From Hyalella azteca (lineage: Eukaryota; Arthropoda; Malacostraca; Amphipoda; Hyalellidae), in contig NW_025931421.1 of the NCBI RefSeq assembly GCF_000764305.2, positions 116,120-180,119 of the forward strand: a DNA stretch of 64,000 nt. Direction: 5' to 3'. Each line of letters opens with the position of its first letter. Position 1 is the stretch's first letter. A program made the position numbers and the translations under genes. Shown piece after piece: positions 25,166 through 39,500 of this stretch. The notes under the pieces are model-generated. The model was not told where the DNA came from and did not search any database. It saw only the letters and a list, made by a program, of their open reading frames with translations.

Positions 25166-27529
25166 CTTAACCTTTAATCTAGGTACGCATGCTAGTGGTG
25201 CTGATGGCATGAGCTTTGGATTAAGTTCAACATACCTGCATCAATGGCGGGGAAAGTTTAAATTAATTCCACGGAACTATCGAACGTTAGACTCGGAAAC
25301 TTTTTGTATAATGATGCCTTTCAAACGTTGAACATTTTTGAGCCAATGAAAAACTAGCTTGGCTCTGTAGTTATGTTCAATGGAATATTGTTCAAGGAAC
25401 ATTGTTCCAAAGAAATTGTTGAGAACTTCAATCATATCGAGTCTTTGGCTTGTATTGAAAATGCAAATCAAATGGATGTGAGTCACGTCATGTGAAGACC
25501 ATATGGCTGAAGAGATTTTAACTCCTCAAATTACAAACTTTAAGCTGATATTAAAGACGGCAATATAATCAGTTCGTTCCTAAACTCATCACGCACCCCA
25601 GGCGGTTTTTGGGCGGCTTTTCATCGGCCACCTTAGACCCTCCTGTGATTTACAGTGCTGAAGCAAACAAGTCAAGCCTCCGACGCTATGAGTTCTTTCG
25701 TAATTACTATAGTACGACTAATCATTTCGCCCTGCGGACTAACTACCTTCTAAGTCGTGATGAATATCGTTCACTCCCTAATCTGGCCTCACGCGCAGCG
25801 AAGAATTGTATTTTACATACAGCCTTTTTATAAGTGCGATATATGTTAGATATTTAGTCTCTTAGTCATGTACTGGCGCTCCCTGAGGAGGGTACTTCAG
25901 CCCAGTGAAACTGTCGACCGGTGGTAGAGCGCACGGACCAATATCTGACATGCATAGCGGAAACCCGCTATGGGCCCATGACCCGCAGTGGTCCCTTTGC
26001 CCCATGTTACCCTACAAATCGAAAATGAAGTAGACTTTGCTGTGGGCCAAATAATAATAATTTTGACAACTGAAACTACCAAAAAACGGCAACCACGTAC
26101 TGAATTTTAGTTTAACGATGTGGGAAAAATAATGTAATGTTGTTTACTCTAAGTTCCCGATAAGATGACACTATTGTACTTTAGCTGACTTTGACTCTGA
26201 TAGCTGTTGAAGACATGTCCGCCCGTAAGGTGATATGACTGTCAATTGAAACTCCGTGAGGTGAGATGTCTGCTCGTTGAAAGTCCGTGAGGTCAGATGT
26301 CTGCTCGTTGAAAGTCGCGTGAGGTGAGCGTCAGGCCAATTCTCGCAGTATCTATACTGCGCCTGTTCTTCAGCACCACCAGGGAAGAAGGCTGGACACT
26401 GTCGCAGAGGTTACTCCAAAATAGCTGTGTTTAACGCTGAACCAATTAGATCAACTTTTTGGAGAACCTGCGAATAATCTGAGGAGGTTATTAACTTCGA
26501 AAAATATTAAAGAATAATTTAGGAGGTTTTCGATATATTTAAATTAGGATGTTATGAAAGATAAATGTTTTATAAATAATATATAAAAGCATTTTGTCTC
26601 CCGCTTCCTTAGCGTTATTTGACAGTTAAGTAATGGTCACTTAAAATCTCTTTTAAAAAAACAGCTCGTCTTCTGGTTTGTGTTTGATGCAACGTTATCA
26701 CGCCTCTGCCTATCACCAATCATCTGCCCGTCCATCCATGCCTTAGCTTCACCCGTAATGCCCATGAATTAAAATATGAGCATTCAAATGAAAGTATTGG
26801 CTCGGAAGACGAAATTGATGATCTTTCCTCAAAAGTTAGAAGAAACAATATAATTTATTTAATTTAAAGTATCTCCAGAAAATAGAATCAAATTGCAGCT
26901 AGATAGTTTGGCTTTGCATTTGACCAATAAGTTAAAAAATCAATTTCCTTCAGCGTAGTGACTGCTTTTAGTAGATTTTTCATCTGTGATTTACTCCAAT
27001 ATAATGCAAANGGCAGAACCCCTGATTTAGACTACTGGTAATACTTATTCTTCGGCTTAAGATAGAGAATCGGATTCTAGAAGTAAGATAATTCGGTTAA
27101 TAATGGATCTTATAAACAAACCCTAGCATATATACTAATTAACGGTGGGAAATGAGGAATTTCTCACAACCTACCATGTCCTAGTCCTTCCATGTTCTAG
27201 TCCTACCATGTCCTAGTCCTACCATGTCCTAGTCCTACCATCTCCTAGTCCTACCATTTTTCAGTCCTACCATTCCTTAGTCCTGCGTTTTCTATGTCAT
27301 GCCACATCCTAGTCCTACCTACCCGACTTGTTCTATAATCTTGTATACTGATACATAAAACTCGTTTTACTCACCAAGAAATTTATTGTGCCAACTAATG
27401 TTGTTAGATTCGTGAACTCTGTTTCTGAATTGACTCGTGAATAATGGTCGAGAAAAATATTCAATTATTAATAAATTGATGATTTGTCGCGCTTTGGATA
27501 TAAATATTCATTTCTATTCGGGTTTTAAG
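25166..27529. other. no recognised gene; short tandem repeats
   Basis: No exon could be supported here, although the 5' end of the TRPA gene must lie in or upstream of this interval. It contains a ~37-bp tandem repeat at 26225-26330 (GTCTGCTCGTTGAAAGTC words) and a ~16-bp repeat at 27175-27320 (CCTAGTCCTACCATGT words). At 25905-26020 a segment is shared in part with 37990-38020 (CCGGTCGACAGTTTCACTGG on the minus strand), and there is an N at 27011. Confidence 0.45.
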
Positions 27530-30500
27530 GTCGCAATCGCCAATCGTGCGAAGTTTGGCGCAGGCCATCGAAAAGAGCGATGTTCAGTCGCTGCAGCGAA
27601 TCCTGAGTGAGGGCGCCTCTCATGACGACGAGATCAGAGAACAGCTGTTGCTGCACAAGGCGGTGCTGAAGGGAGGCGAAGGGTCATTTGAAGTGCTGAA
27701 ACTTCTGCTACGTCACGCAACGGAGGAAACGCTGCTTGCTAGGAACGACAAAGACAAAACTGTCCTCCACGTGGCTATAGAAAATGCACCTGACGAATTC
27801 TCAAAATTAATCATCGAGGAAAAGCGCGCTTTGCTTGCTGAAACTGATGCGCATGGAAATACGCCTCTGCATTACATGGTAAAACATGATTTAACACAGC
27901 TGTGCGGGATGGTTCAAGCTTACCTGACGCCTGAGGTCATAAACAAAAGGAACAAGGAATCGCTCACTGCCATTCATCAGGCAGCGATCAAAGGAAGCCC
28001 CAATATCATGAAGATTTTATTGGATTGTGGAGGAAACCCGATGGAGTTGTGTCCGTTTGTCCGCCGAGCCGGAGCCAAAAGACGTGTGGAGTCGGCAGAA
28101 GAGGAGTGTACTCCACTTCACTTGGCCGCGCACCACAAGTCAGAGCAATGCGTCGCACATCTTTTAACAGCCGTGCAAAAAATGAACAATTTTCAAGCAG
28201 AAAGTCACGATTCAACGCTCGAATTTATGAACATGCGCACCAGCAAGGGACGCACGGCTCTGATGCTTGCTACCGAATTGGGATACTTGGGCATTTGTAA
28301 GAAACTTGCGGGCACTGACGTGAACATGAGATGTTCGGACGGTAAGACTGCCCTGCACTACGCGGCATCCACGGGCATGGAACAAGTTATCTCCTATTTG
28401 GTTGAGGAGCTCGTAGCAGATTGTTCAATAACAGACAATCAAGGTTTTCTACCGTTACATTCATCCGCGGCTCACGATCCAGAGGGTTTCGCATACATGT
28501 TGAAAAAAACTCCGGAATATCTCCTGAATGAGAAAGTCATTACAGAACTCACTGATCAGGCCGCGAAGAAAAAGTTGAAGAACCTTGGAATAATGGCTAA
28601 AAAAGCAGAATTTCATAAACATTTGGAGGCATATCGCGATAAATTTAAAAACAGCTTACTCCATATCACTATTAGTAATAGAAGTTTTTCATCCGCGAAA
28701 GCTTTAATTGAAAACACCAAAGTGAGCAGAACGGAAACAAACATAGATGGTAACACACCGCTGCACTTATTGGCAAAGAAAAGTGCGTCAAAAACAGAAC
28801 CACAAGAAGAAGAAAGACGAATAGTTCGGAACGAGTTGCTCAGAAGCGCCAAAGAGATTGTAAACTTACCCAACAATAAGGGGGAAACTCCTTTGTTCTT
28901 GGCGTCTATGTGCGGAGTTCGGGATATTCTCTGCTCCATCCTGGAGAACAAACCTGATGTCTTGAAATGCACAAAACAAAATCCCAGCAGTGCTGTGCAC
29001 ATTGCCGCGCAGAATGGGCACGAGGAATGCTTGCGGTTGCTTCTACGCAATCTGGAGCCAAATGGTTTCAGCGAACTTAGAAAAATGGAACGCCACCCAC
29101 TGCATTTGTCCGCCAGGAATGGCCATTTGGAATGTTCAAAACTTCTGTTGACAAACTGGACGGTGAGTTACGCATCAATTTCCTTGATTGTATAAATAGT
29201 ATCTTTATTTTGCCAACAGTAAATGATTTATTAACCGCAATGCGACGTTTCAATAGTATGAACTCAATTCGCTAATTATCCAACGATGTTTCAATAGTGA
29301 AATGAAATTTTTTCATGGTGATAGCTACCAGCCTAAACATGTTTAGCTTTTTGATTGATCGGTGTTGAATTATAATATATGATTTTTTGCATTTGAAAGA
29401 ATAAATGTTTCATTGACCACTTGCCTGGTCTTTAGTTTAGTTAACCTGGAATACTAGATGAAAGAAATGCGTTTCTGACCGCAGAAAAATGAGAATTGTC
29501 TGAAAAATTTGAGATGCAAGGTCAAGGATGCAATTGGTCATTATCCTGTAGACGAAGCATTTCACGGCAGACATGGCGAGCTTTTCAAATTCCTGCTTTC
29601 CCAAATGGAAATCGATAAAAAAGATGGTTTGTGCGTCCGACTACACAAATACTTCAAGCAGTGCCTGAACGATACAGACATGTAAGTATACGTATGTTAA
29701 GTGTTACACTTTTCTGAGAATATTGGTGAAATCAATCAAATTCCATTGTCTAATACTATTATTAATATTCATAACTGAGCACCAGTTAACCTGGTTGAAG
29801 GTAATAGATTTTCTATCAAGAATTTTATTTCTTATAGCTAATCGTTAAGGGGACCGTCTCGCCTAAAATTTTCAATTTGGCGTTTTCCGGTTTTTGTGCT
29901 CATCTGAAAGCTGGAATTATGCTCTTTCCAATGGTAACACTGCCATCGCTCTACGCCAATATTTACGTTCATGACGTCTCTTTAAAGGGAAGCGGGTGGG
30001 AGAGTTCTTTAACTAATTAGATATAAAGTAATTAGCTATTGAGTGCCTATTTCGAGGCGCACGAAACTTTGTCGCGCCGTCCTGAAAAGTTCAACTTATT
30101 GTCACGGAAAACCTATCTCCTCCTACAGTTTTCAAGCTACAGTAATGGGAGATATATCATTCTATTCGTAAGGTATAGCTCTACAAACTGCGTGTATAGT
30201 TTTTCCGATTTCATTATAGTTTGGATTGTATATTAGAAAAAGGGGGAGGGGGGGAGAATTTTTTTTTTCTTTAAATCCCCCTCCATCAGGAACAAATTCG
30301 AAATTGAAAAAACTGAACACGTGAACGCTAGATATGGTCTTTACGGATCGAATGACATGTGTCTCGGCCTTGTAGCATATATACTGTAGGAGGAGATTGA
30401 TTTCTAAAGTACCCCTTTATTTCTTCGTTTTATTTTAATTTCACGTTTTCTTTCGTTTTTCTCGAAAAATGCACACGAACAAAAACAATTTTGTTTTACA

Positions 30501-33500
30501 TTTTACATATGTGTACCGAATTTCAGAATGATCCGCTCAAAGGTATACGATTTATTATTTGCGCGAGACGGTCCCCTTAATTAGATATTCGTGCATTAAC
30601 CATTTGACAGTGCAGAATCATTATTATGCATTCGTTTTATGCTGGTGCTGTAAACACGATCACATGATTTGATGGAACCACGATTTGGAAAGGTTCTCAT
30701 GCATTAAATGTCCCTTACGTAAATAAGTGAATGAAACAGTTGTATTCGCACAGATAACGAACAATAGATATTAGTACATTTTTTCCAAATACTGTCTGCA
30801 TTTGGTGATTGAGACAACTTTGCGTGGGAAGGTCCTGGAATTTATAATTTGTCAATGAAATTTAATTTTGAAGAACTGGCGAGAAACAGACCGCCAAGGA
30901 TACAGCCAAGAAGAAGAAGCCAGCCAAAGAGTCAGCCTTGAAGGTGCAGACAGTCAAAGAGTCACCCAAGGAGAAGCAGCCAGCCAATGATTCAGCCAAA
31001 AAGGATCAGCCAGCCAAAGATTCAGCCTTGACGAAGCCGGCCGCCAAGGATTTTGCTTTGAAGAAGCAGGCGGCCAAAATTTCTGCCTCAGAGAGACAGG
31101 TTGCTAAAAATTCCTCTTTCAAAAAAGCTGTTCTTGGAGCGGTGATTGAGAGTCCGTGGTGCCCCGTAGCTTTTGACGGACAATTCTGTAACAATACTCA
31201 CCAGCTTGTCTCCAGCAGCAGCCAGGAGGATGTTCCTAAAGCGTTAAAACCATGTGACTCCTTTGCATTGCTCATCACAAAACACCCGGACTTGGCCTGC
31301 CAAGCAATGGATAAACACATTTCTCCTCGAGACGGCAACAGGGAACTTCACAACTACACTCCTTTTGAATGCTTCTATTACAGGATAGAAGGTGAGGTGG
31401 AGTAAGGCAATAAAAATATTTGCAGAAGTGACTGAAATTGTACATAAACTAGCATTTGCTGAATAATAAATTTAAGGTTGTATAAACATAGACTCGAGAC
31501 TATCTCGATCTTCAGTGTAGTGTATATTTGCAATCAAATCACTTGTAATCCATGGGGACAGTCAAAGCGGATCAATAAGTAATTTCAAATTTATTTTGGA
31601 TGACCAAAATGTATTCATTTCTATCTAGGTTTTCATTTTTGTTTTGTTGCACTCACAGGTAACCGAGTATTGTCCCCATTCAGCGAAATCGCGCCTGATG
31701 TTGCGAATTTTGACAAACCCGTGCCTGAAGCGGTGCAAGGGGACAACTACCGTGACGGTGTTGAAATGGAGAGTGTATCCTCTACACAGAAAATATCACG
31801 CATGGATGCTGCAAATGGGTTCAACCACCTGGAACCTGGTGCAGAAGAATTCAGCAATATGCGCTGGTCCAAAGATCATCCTCTCCTGAAGGCTGTTAAA
31901 GGAAGGAAGAATGAAGAAAGATTGAGGGAAGATTTCGGCCGAGTGCTGTGCCACAGACTAACCATGTATGTTGGTTAGTCATCATCGTTCCTCAACGCTT
32001 CCCGCTTTCATCGAGGGCTTGGAGGAGGATGACTCGGTCAACTTAGAATAATGGACATTCATATTAACTTAATAAACGCAATGATCTTGGCTTACAAAGC
32101 CTAATCTACCACTATATGCGAATAAACGCTTAAATAAAATGAACTTGCCGTATTTTGTTTGTCATTTTCACTGAAGCATCCAACGTAGATTTTCAATTCT
32201 ATAATTTGATTGCGAATGCTGGATTTGCCCATTCGAGTTAAAAATGTAATAAATACTAATCAATTAATTATGTACGAATTTGGTTCATTCACTGTTGGAA
32301 ATATAAAATTGAATAAATCTTTTGTTGTGAAATGCGGTCGATAAGCTGTTCGTGATAGATCACACCTTAACATTTTTTCTACATTTACTTCATCACAAGA
32401 ATCTTCGTAAGACAAAACCTGACCAGTTCATTTTTAGTGCATTTTCTCATTTATGGAAAAAAGGCGCTGTTGTGCTCGTCATGTCCGTCCGTCCGTCTCT
32501 CAGTCCGTCCGTGCCTTCACGTTTTCGTCGACGAGAAAATGCGCTCTCTGTCACTCACTGCAGTGAGTACTGAGTTATATATTTTTGTTTGCTTCGTTCA
32601 GCTCGTGGCTGCTGAACAAGTTTCGCTACGCTCAATGGATCCTGTATGGCTACCTGGCACTTGACGTTGTAACTGCCATCATCGCGACCTGCCTCTTATT
32701 TTTCACTTGGTACGTAATTAAAAAGTGCTTTATAAGTGAACAACCCAATTTACTTTGTTTGAAGTATCCGGTTAGAGCCTGATACTTCTTTTTCAGCCAT
32801 TATTGGAAACAGGAAGAATTATGAAATTCACTTGAGCGTCTGACGAGTTCACTTCCAACTATACCATTACAATGCAACTTCTGGCACAACCCTGGTTTAC
32901 CTTTTAAGTGGCATTCCTTCTCTTACTTATCTATCCTATTTACGCAACAATGATTACTTAATTGCAATGCTATTCCTACCTGCACACGGCAGGGAGTCAC
33001 AACGTCTGCAGCGCACCTTCAGCGGCGCGACGCGCCTGCAGGTGACGCATGCTTACGACGACACGCGCTCACCTTACGGCGACGCGTTGGCTGCTGCTAG
33101 AGCCGTGATGCTCATTGCTGACAACGACACCAACTGCAGCTCCTGGGGCATCGGTGAGTGTCTGCAGAACTATTAAATGACCAACGAGTGGCAGTAGTTT
33201 AACTAGGACCTAAGAGGGTCATTATCACAATGACTGGGAAATGGTATGTCATTACTGACGAAAATAAGTTCATGGCGAGGACAGGTAGAAGACATACTCT
33301 AGATTCAAATTTGAATTTATTCAAAAAGAAACTAAAGCCGTAGTCGCCCGTCCACTGGAGAGGTAGAGGAAAGTTGTGCCCCCCTCAGTTATCATGAACA
33401 TCTCGTCACGACATTCATCCTATGAGATCAAGGGTTAATCGTTTTAGAATTAGAATCACTTATAGTTTAGAATTCGAAGCAAAATCAAGTTATCACTTTA

Positions 33501-36500
33501 GAACTAGAATCAGTTATCACTTTAGAACTAGAATCAGTTATCACTTTAGAACTAGAATCAGTTATCACTTTAGAACTAGAATCAGTTATCACTTTAGAAC
33601 TAGAATCAGTTATCACTTTAGAACTAGAATCAGTTATCACTTTAGAACTAGAATCAGTTATCACTTTAGAACTAGAATCAGTTATCACTTTAGAACTAGA
33701 ATCAGTTATCACTTTAGAACTAGAATCAGTTATCACTTTAGAACTAGAATCAGTTATCACTTTAGAACTAGAATCAGTTATCACTTTAGAACTAGAATCA
33801 GTTATCACTTTAGAACTAGAATCAGTTATCACTTTAGAACTAGAATCAGTTATCACTTTAGAACTAGAATCAGTTATCACTTTAGAACTAGAATCAGTTA
33901 TCACTTTAGAACTAGAATCAGTTATCACTTTAGAACTAGAATCAGTTATCACTTTAGAACTAGAATCAGTTATCACTTTAGAACTAGAATCAGTTATCAC
34001 TTTAGAACTAGAATCAGTTATCACTTTAGAACTAGAATCAGTTATCACTTTAGAACTAGAATCAGTTATCACTTTAGAACTAGAATCAGTTATCACTTTA
34101 GAACTAGAATCAGTTATCACTTTAGAACTAGAATCAGTTATCACTTTAGAACTAGAATNACGAGTTGAATGTGTGAAGGTTGAAGTGAATCTGTCTGTTG
34201 CCGGCCAGAGATGCAAGATTTCTGCTTTGCTGCAGGGAAAGCCTCGGAAGCAGTGAGAAAAGTCGCAACCAGCCCGGCCGCTAAATGACTGCTTTGAATA
34301 AAATTATTAGAATTGACAATAATGACGTAAATTTAATAAAGGGTGAAGATTAAATCGTTCTCAATGGTTTACAGAAAGGGATGGACCTATAAAAATGAAG
34401 ACATATACACGAAAGTTCGTAACCTTTCCGACAATTACTCACCAGAATAATAGGAAATACTAGAAGCCTGCCTGTACGTAGGGCAAGTTGTGTGCTATAT
34501 ACATCTGGCGAGTAGGAACCGCTACTAATTTTTTGGGGCTACTTCGTGTAAAGAGGAACTCGCTGCTTCAGGGGTGAGTAACGAGCAACGTCGAATAATT
34601 AATTATAGACTTGTTAGTTTGTAGGCACCGGTGGGAACACATAGCTAGTCATGCACGGTATTAACTATAGGCGGCTTGATTGGCTATAAAGAACGAAGAC
34701 AGCCAAGGTTTATGTCACAGAGTAATGATTTGCTTGTACCTAACATCTAGTAAATTTGTATATCTCACCTAATCATGCAAATCTTGTTTTCGCCTCGTCA
34801 TACTTTTTCATCCCTCATTGACGGTTGTTCATAACTGTTTCTGGATAATACTGGATGAATTGATTGCAAATGCTTTCTTTTCTAGATTGGCTTATTTATT
34901 TTAGCCATAATTTTGGCGGCAAAAGAATTCAGCATGCAACAGAATATCATGAAAATCGAAAAGGAATATTCGAGCGTATTGTAATCCATCGATCAGTGAT
35001 TAATTGACGTTCTTCAAAAACGAATAGTTATATTAGAGTGGATGGTATGCCAAATGATATACTACAACTTTACAAGAGACTGATACTGTGACTCAACTAG
35101 TTTTTTTGCAGTCTCCACGGACACTCACGTAAGGCAACAAAAAAATAATAATTGACAATCAGTACTTGCCTCGTGAAGCAGGTTATTTATCGGTGAAACT
35201 AGTGGCGGAAAATATTACCCGTTAATACTAGCTGCTGCAAGTTGCCCCGTGTACACCCACCAAATGTCTGGAGAATAATGGTTCATTACATTACCTAACT
35301 ACTTGTGAGTATAATGGAGAGATGAATGGAAATAAATATGTGCACAGGACGTAACAAATTTTGAAAAAAATGCAATATTTATTTAGCATAATTGCAATAT
35401 AAATTACAATTAAACTTTTTCGTGCATTATGTTTGTTCTAAAATGACAGTCGAAAAAACTATATGTAGCTGATCGTTCTGTAAGCGCAATTTCCTATTCT
35501 ATAGTACTCTCGTTTCTTTTTAGTTTTAACTAACTCATTTCACATTTTCCTCCCCTATAATGCCTCCAGTTTTATCATTCAAGTTCAGCTTCGATGAATT
35601 CACTGCGTATCAATACCACGCAATGGAGGTTTGTAAAGTCTCTTTAATTCGCGAACGTGTTCTATGTAGGGTAGCATAGGGCAAAGCCCAGTTAAAATGT
35701 AGGGCAGGGAATAGAGCAGGCCGTCGCCGGCCGTAGAGCCGACGTAGGGACGCGATAGAGCAGAAATGTCCGCATTAGAGACGATATCGCCAGCCGCGTA
35801 GCAGCGCTAATTAACCTCCGAGTACCTGCCTAGGTGTGCTCTGTCCTGCCAACACGCACTGAGCACCGCCTGCTCAAACCTGCCCAACGCCCGCTCTGGC
35901 AGTGTACGCGGCAGTTACACCTTACCGTTTTGTCAACCACGATTTAAAAAACTTTGTTAGGAAATAACGCAAATATAACTGATCTAATAACTTTTATAGG
36001 GTCCAATGCAGATCTCCGAGGGCACAAGAGAATCTCGGAGGCGGAGTCCACATTTAGTGCTGAAATGAGGAATGACCAGTTTAATTGCAAAGAAGCATTG
36101 AGCCGATTATTCGTAAGTGAACAATTATATTCAATATCTCCAATTTGAACGGCAATAATTGAGCATGGCAATATCCCCAAATCGTACCTCGAAACCTAAC
36201 TGACAACAGGCACTGGATAATATCTAAATAGGACGAGGAGCCAGTCACAACTAGACGGGTAGGCAGCTGTTGCATCCACGGTAAGACAGGAACTTAATTA
36301 TACTGAAAGTGATAGAACCAAGGCTATTAGAATCTATATCAAGAGACAATAGAAAGTATGATCAATATGCGCAGATTTTAAGGTATCTCAATGATAATTG
36401 GCGCTAATACACACCTTCTAAAATATTGCCGTAGGCGGTATTCAGAAGTGGCTTAATGGCCTATTAGTGACGTTAAAGTTAATATGTTAGGTTAATAAGT

Positions 36501-39500
36501 AAAGGTCGGCCCAACCTCAAGAAGATAGAAGTTAGTAAGAGCCGGTAGACGCACTTAGAATATATAATGTTAATACAGTGAACCGAATATTCACACCGTG
36601 GCAGGTGAAATGACTAAGTGGTTCGCGTAACTGATAAGAGCCTTGCGGCCTGCGTTGAGGCAAATCAATAAATGCGTCGAAAGCTATTAAGTGTTGGGCC
36701 GGACCAAGAGGTGAATTTAACATGCATTAAGTATTAAATCAGGGCCCTTCACATGCGCAATTCAATGGTGTTAGCAGAAAGCTATATCATTAAGACGAGG
36801 ACGTCACCAAAGTATTCAATGCCATCAAATTCTTCTTTCTAGTCTCTCCTTTTGTTCCTCTAACTTCAACTTCCCTAACCTATACTTGATCTCTCTAGTC
36901 GCTACAACATTAATATGGAAAAAATTTCTTATAACTTTTCCTTCTCTATCTGTGATCATCCAGACTTCTCTCTTGCAAGAACAGGTTGTATTGACATTGG
37001 TTTTTCACATTCACATCGTATTGAATTTAGCAACGGGATTAAGAACCTAACAAATTCAATTATCGAGGAAATATACACATCAAATTACATACCGATATGA
37101 ACTACCTGCAAACGTCGACGGCAGCTCCGAGAATCGAACGCAGATCCTCCTCGTCGGAGTCCACGCCTGTACCAGCTTGACCGCGCGGACACCTTACCAT
37201 GCAAGGCTCTATGAACTACTTAACTATAATACGGAACAAATGATTCGCCATCATCTAGCAAATCGAGGAATAGCTATAGATATTATTCCTAATACACCAA
37301 TTTCTATAAATGAACAAAGTAGCCATTCGTATGATCCCGTCAGTTAGATGTTAGTGAATATTAGAGCTAAATTTGTTTAGTAATTAATCTTATTGCATTA
37401 GCTTCATGTCATTCGATAGTTTGATGGGAAAATGAACAACGTACTCAAATCATTAGTCTGCTGAAATCGCAAGTTCACCAAGAGTTTTAACGTAAAGAAA
37501 GCGCAAATGAAGTCACCCTATGTTCAATGAAAACGTTTCGGAGACCAGCACCGAAACGCAAGGAATTTCGATCAATTTTATGAACTGATGATGGTGCTGG
37601 TTTACACATTTTCATTGAAAATATGGTGAATTTTCTTGCTATTTTCTTTGCTATAACATCTACTGATATTAACGCGTTTTTTGTAAATCCAAGTTAGAAA
37701 ACTTTCTCATGATAAACTGATTGATATCTCGATTTAGCGAAGCCTGAATGACCGTAAACGTTTCTGTTTGCCTGTTAAAACTGGAAGAGCATATAAAAAT
37801 TTTACGTAATTCAAAGTATTAAATTAGTGACGTGAAATAAATATCATAACTGGCACCAGAAATTGATCTGATCATAACTGGCACCAGAAATATCGAAATA
37901 TGCGAATGAGCTAGATGACGGACGAAATTCATTCTCCCGCCACTTTTTCCAACCCTAACCCCTCCTCCCTCTCTCAACCCCCCCCTTCCGTGTTCTCTAC
38001 CGCCGGTCGACAGTTTCACTGGGAAGAAGTGTGTGGCTCCACGTTTTGCTAAACGTTTGCGTTGGTAAGTTACTTGAAAATAACTGTTTTAGACCAAATA
38101 AAAGTTTTTTTATGCTAAATAAAACTGTTTTCGATTACTCCATATAAAGCTCTTGTATACTGTGAATTATATTTTGAAAATATTATTTATAGGGATAAAT
38201 TTGAGTTCAAGTTTAGACTATTAGCTTTAAAAATAAAATGTTGACACGATATAAATGGAAATGATGCCTAGTGGGGCAACAGGCCCATGCGTGCCACGGG
38301 GCAAGCGCCCATGGTGGGCTCAATACCCCTCGGTGAAGTCTTGTGTTATGCATCATTAGATTTGTCTCAATGAGCTCTAAAAAACTATAACCAGCTTTTT
38401 GAATTACAAACTACATTTTATATGTATGTATGTAAGATTTTTGCATACATAGTATAATTTTTTTGATTTGCTGCTTCAAAGCAGCAGGTTCTATTTTCTA
38501 ATTATGCGTACATATGACCCCTTATCTCTCTTCCACACTTACAACGTTACATGCAACTGTAAAAGGAAGACCAATATCGCATACTATTCTCAAAATGAAC
38601 TTTAGAATGTCTTGGAGAAAATTAAGAATGACAAATTACCATGAGTTAATATTGACCAGTAAACGTTGTGTCGGCACAACTACGGCTAGATGAAGCAACC
38701 TGCATGAAGTTCTTTGTTTAGGAAGAAGCGATAACTACTTCCTTGAAGAAGCGGAATTAGCAACAGCTACGCGCATTAAAAATATGCAAAAGTGAATGTT
38801 TGGACTGACATGTACAGATATGAGGAGAATTGCAATCAGGGTTGCTAAGCGACAAGAGAAAATCGTCTATTTAACAAATAAAAAAATGGCTGGCAAGGAT
38901 TGGCCGAAACATTTTGTGGAGCGGCACAATATGAGTATTTGCATTCCTCAACCAACAAGTTTGGCACGTGTTGTTGACTCTTGCCTTGTCAAAAGTTGAT
39001 TTCAGCCAACACCATTGCGCCAAAAAATGATGAGCTTTTATGGTGTTGGCTGAAATCAAGAGTAAGTACGAATTCCCTCCACATAATATCTGGATTATGG
39101 ACGAAACTAGAACGAATTCTTTTTCTGGTCAAGAAGCTATATTCTTTCTAGTCAATGATACATTTTTATGTCAAGGATGAATTTTTATTGCAAGGATATA
39201 TTTTTCAAGTCAATGATAAATATTTTTATGTCAAGGAAATATTTTTTCACTTCAGTGATAGTTTTTAAGCCAAGAATATATTTTGTTCATGTTAATGATA
39301 TGATTTTTTATGTTGTTAATAAATTAGTGACTGTAATATTTTCTATGTCATTTTTCTTATTTTAAACTGTAAAGTGTTGTTTTATCACATTTAAAACAAA
39401 AAATATGCAATCGTGGTAAAGGAAACAGGAGTGGGCGCCTTGCCCCAAGCCCATGGGCCCATTGCCCCAGGGGGGGGGGGAAATCGGCCCATTTTGACAC

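Noticed and set aside
33422..34216. Long open frames of ~245 codons on both strands
   Set aside because: They are produced by the perfect 24-bp tandem repeat, with no start context and no non-repetitive protein.
36000..36112. Exon-like stretch in TRPA intron 6 with TATAG acceptor and GTAAGT donor
   Set aside because: Its length (113) is not a multiple of three, and exons 6 and 7 already join in phase without it. It would break the channel frame.
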